DNA of 8,389 nt from Erythrobacter sp. (GTDB lineage Bacteria > Pseudomonadota > Alphaproteobacteria > Sphingomonadales > Sphingomonadaceae), in assembly GCA_030731635.1 (NCBI GenBank), contig JANQTR010000004.1:1-8389 (forward strand), given 5' to 3'. Position numbers and translations under genes: made by a program. Under the pieces are notes generated by a model. That model had not been told where the DNA came from, searched no databases, and worked only from the letters and a program-made list of their open reading frames with translations. Shown piece after piece: positions 6,479 to 8,389 of this stretch (position 1 is the stretch's first letter; every line of letters begins with the position of its first letter).

Positions 6479-6492
6479 CGCGCCGCAGCGCG
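6479..6492. promoter_or_regulatory. Short inverted repeat between divergent thioesterase and ligase genes
   Basis: CGCGC and GCGCG flank CGCA, giving a 5-bp stem with a 4-nt loop, 13 bp upstream of the thioesterase start in an 86-bp divergent gap (6466-6551). It could be an operator or a leader hairpin. In DNA this GC-rich such repeats are common by chance, and I found no convincing promoter boxes in this gap. Confidence 0.22.
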
Positions 6493-6551
6493 AATGCCGC
6501 TATGAATTGTGCCAATGACAAGCCCCCCACGCTGGGTCTATCCCTGCCGCC

Positions 6552-8144
6552 ATGGGAGAACACACAGCAGTGGCAGCGGAGTCCTTTTGCGACGTCGTGC
6601 GCGAACACGCCCGCGCGCAGGGGGAGACAATCGCCTTCACCTTCGGCGATGAGGACATCAGCTTCGCCGAATTGGATGCAGGCGCCAACCGAGTCGCCAA
6701 TGGCCTGGTCGCGCTGGGGGTAAGGCCGGGGGAGCGGGTGGCGTTCCTGGGCAAGAACCACCCGCTTTATTTCGAAGCCTTCGTTGGCGCGGCGCGGGTT
6801 GGTGCGGTGATGACCCCGGTCAACTGGCGGCTCGCCGCGCCCGAAGTCGCCTATATCCTCGATAATTGCCAGGCCCGCGTGGTGTTTATCGGCGAAGGTT
6901 TTGCCGAGGTACTGGCGGGCATTCGCGCAGATTGCCCGCAAGTCGAACAGATCATCGGCATCGACGCGCCCGATTATCGCGGCACGGATTACCGCATTTG
7001 GCGCGATGGCTTTCCAGCTACGCCGCCTGCGCACCGGGTCAGCGCGCAAGACGATGCGCTGCAGCTTTACACCTCAGGCACCACCGGCAAGCCCAAAGGC
7101 GCGGTGATGAGCCACGGGTCGATCCTTTCCAGCCGCGATGCGATGGCGAGCGGTGAGGCAATGCGCGGCTGGCAGGAGCCGATTCCCGGCGACGTCACGC
7201 TGCTGGCGATGCCGTGCTTTCACATCAGCGGGACGGGCACCGGCATCGGCACCATGGTTGCGGGCACGAACGCAATTGTGATCCCCGAATATGATCCGGC
7301 CAAGGCGCTCGATCTGATCCAGAATTACAACATCTCGAAGATATTCCTGGTGCCGGCCGCGATCCAGATTCTGCTCAACCACCCGCGCGTGGGGGAGATT
7401 GATTTCAGCCGCCTCAAATACGTCACCTACGGCGCGTCGCCGATCCCGCTTGAACTGATGCGCGAAGCGATGCGGGTGCTGGGCTGCGGGTTTGTGCAGA
7501 TGTACGGGATGACCGAAACCAGCGGCACGATCGTCGCATTGGATCCCGAAGACCACGTGCCTGAAGGCAGCCCGCGGATGCGCTCTGTCGGCAAACCGCT
7601 CGCCGGGGTGGAGCTCAAGATCATTGACGAGGCCGGCAACCCGGTGCCCACCGGCGCCGTGGGTGAAATCGCCACCCGGTCATCCAAGAACATGCGCGGT
7701 TATTGGAACAACCCCGATGCCACCGCCGCCACCATCGACGCCGAAGGCTGGCTGCGCACCGGGGATGCCGGATACCTCGATGAAGACGGGTATCTGTATA
7801 TCCACGACCGGGTGAAGGACATGATCATCTCGGGCGGGGAGAACGTCTACCCGGCTGAAGTCGAAAACGCGCTCTATTCGCACCCCAAGGTCGCCGACGT
7901 GGCAGTGATCGGCGTGCCGGACGCCAAGTGGGGTGAGGCGGTGAAAGCCTGCGTGGTGGTGAAACCGGGCGAGGATTTGACCGAGGCGGAACTGATCGCC
8001 CACGCGCGCCAGCACATCGCGGGCTACAAATGCCCCAAATCGGTGGATTTTATCGCCGCCCTGCCGAGGAACCCCAGCGGCAAGATCCTGCGCCGCGAAC
8101 TGCGTGCGCCCTATTGGGTGGGCAAGGACCGGGCGGTGAACTGA
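6552..8144 (+). CDS. AMP-forming acyl-CoA synthetase / CoA ligase
   Basis: A 530-aa ANL-superfamily ligase that joins a carboxylic acid to CoA through an acyl-adenylate. Seen in order: the P-loop YTSGTTGKPKGA (173-184, core A3); PCFHISG (221-227); the substrate/AMP segment YGASPIP (293-299); YGMTET (318-323, A5); GWLRTGD (399-405, A7) with the ribose-binding Asp; the hinge and A8 loop DRVKDMIISGGENVYP (419-434); and NPSGKILRREL (507-517), where Lys511 is the adenylation lysine (A10). All key residues are present. Length is normal for medium/long-chain or aryl acid ligases; the substrate is not predictable. ATG 6552 lacks a ribosome binding site, but GGGAGA at 6554-6559 lies 10 nt before an in-frame GTG at 6570, so the protein may start six codons later (VAAESFCDVV). 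Only 1 bp separates it from the VOC gene, implying an operon. Confidence 0.93.
   Translation: MGEHTAVAAESFCDVVREHARAQGETIAFTFGDEDISFAELDAGANRVANGLVALGVRPGERVAFLGKNHPLYFEAFVGAARVGAVMTPVNWRLAAPEVAYILDNCQARVVFIGEGFAEVLAGIRADCPQVEQIIGIDAPDYRGTDYRIWRDGFPATPPAHRVSAQDDALQLYTSGTTGKPKGAVMSHGSILSSRDAMASGEAMRGWQEPIPGDVTLLAMPCFHISGTGTGIGTMVAGTNAIVIPEYDPAKALDLIQNYNISKIFLVPAAIQILLNHPRVGEIDFSRLKYVTYGASPIPLELMREAMRVLGCGFVQMYGMTETSGTIVALDPEDHVPEGSPRMRSVGKPLAGVELKIIDEAGNPVPTGAVGEIATRSSKNMRGYWNNPDATAATIDAEGWLRTGDAGYLDEDGYLYIHDRVKDMIISGGENVYPAEVENALYSHPKVADVAVIGVPDAKWGEAVKACVVVKPGEDLTEAELIAHARQHIAGYKCPKSVDFIAALPRNPSGKILRRELRAPYWVGKDRAVN
6554..6559 (+). promoter_or_regulatory. Shine-Dalgarno-like site inside the first codons of the ligase gene
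   Basis: GGGAGA here lies inside the reading frame that starts at ATG 6552 but 10 nt before GTG 6570. The region upstream of 6552 has no purine-rich site, so this motif is the main argument for a GTG start at 6570. Confidence 0.35.
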
Positions 8145-8145
8145 G

Positions 8146-8389
8146 GTGCTGCCGGTCCGCCAACTGGCCTACAAGGTCGGCGACCTTGCAGTGGCGGCCA
8201 CGGCGCATCACCGAAAGTTTGGATCGGGGCCGTTCTTCGCGGCGCGGCACGTGGCGCTCGCATCATCGCAGCATCGCGGGGTGGAACAGCCTTTCGACCA
8301 TTCCAGCGCCTATGGCCAATGGGGCAGCGTGATGGTGGAGCTGGTGGTGCAGCACAATCCCGATCCATCCGCGCTGCACGATATGTTTC
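8146..8389 (+). CDS. VOC-family (glyoxalase/bleomycin-resistance fold) protein, 3' truncated by window edge
   Basis: The first 81 codons of a vicinal oxygen chelate protein, a fold used by glyoxalases, extradiol dioxygenases and methylmalonyl-CoA epimerases. Seen: QLAYKVGDLAVAATAHHRKF (6-25), the usual first beta strand and helix; GSGPFF (26-31); RHVALASSQHRG (34-45); FDHSSAYGQWG (50-60), a stretch I associate with one VOC subgroup; and MVELVVQ (63-69), whose Glu65 matches the usual metal ligand. The first metal-ligand position, commonly His, looks like Tyr9 here, so metal use is uncertain. An in-frame stop at 8137 leaves GTG 8146 as the first usable start, 1 bp after the ligase stop, so translation is probably coupled. 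The Shine-Dalgarno match is weak. The second half of the domain lies beyond the window. A role as isomerase or epimerase of an acyl-CoA intermediate is inferred. Confidence 0.82.
   Translation, partial: MLPVRQLAYKVGDLAVAATAHHRKFGSGPFFAARHVALASSQHRGVEQPFDHSSAYGQWGSVMVELVVQHNPDPSALHDMF

Noticed and set aside
1..8389. CRISPR arrays, insertion sequences, tRNA/rRNA genes, toxin-antitoxin or phage-defence genes
   Set aside because: I looked for spaced repeats, terminal inverted repeats, transposase or integrase motifs and RNA-gene landmarks and saw none.

Overview
The window looks like a chromosomal stretch from a GC-rich alphaproteobacterium, most probably a sphingomonad (Sphingomonadaceae or Erythrobacteraceae). 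This is inferred from the gene mix: a large TonB-dependent receptor beside a lone Rieske oxygenase, then NmrA, CurA-like reductase, SnoaL, PaaI thioesterase, acyl-CoA ligase and VOC genes. The style of the receptor's C-terminus and the high G+C of most genes fit too. No rRNA, marker gene or database search supports the taxon, so it is a best guess.

Layout. 1-951 (+) is the C-terminal barrel part of a TonB-dependent receptor, closed by a strong intrinsic terminator at 974-1008. 1097-2326 (+) is a complete Rieske non-haem iron oxygenase alpha subunit. 2438-3217 (-) is an exported TPR protein of unknown function in a distinctly more AT-rich patch. 3423-4370 (-) is an NmrA-type NAD(P)-binding protein. 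It diverges across a 144-bp gap from 4515-5516 (+), a CurA/leukotriene-B4-dehydrogenase-type reductase, which overlaps 5513-6052 (+), a SnoaL/NTF2-like protein, by 4 bp. 6049-6465 (-) is a PaaI-type hotdog thioesterase that converges on the SnoaL gene, with the two stop codons interlocked. 6552-8144 (+) is an AMP-forming acyl-CoA ligase. It is followed after 1 bp by a VOC (glyoxalase-fold) gene that begins with GTG and runs off the window end.

Taken together, the genes read as part of a catabolic accessory locus for a hydrophobic aromatic, alicyclic or terpenoid/steroid-like compound. The receptor would give outer-membrane entry, the Rieske oxygenase oxygen insertion, the reductase and NmrA protein redox steps on enones or carbonyls, and the SnoaL and VOC proteins isomerisation, hydration or cleavage. 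The ligase would provide CoA activation and the thioesterase CoA release. The substrate cannot be read from the sequence. I see no CRISPR array, mobile element, tRNA, rRNA or defence system, and nothing I would call a wholly new system. The least explained gene is the TPR protein.
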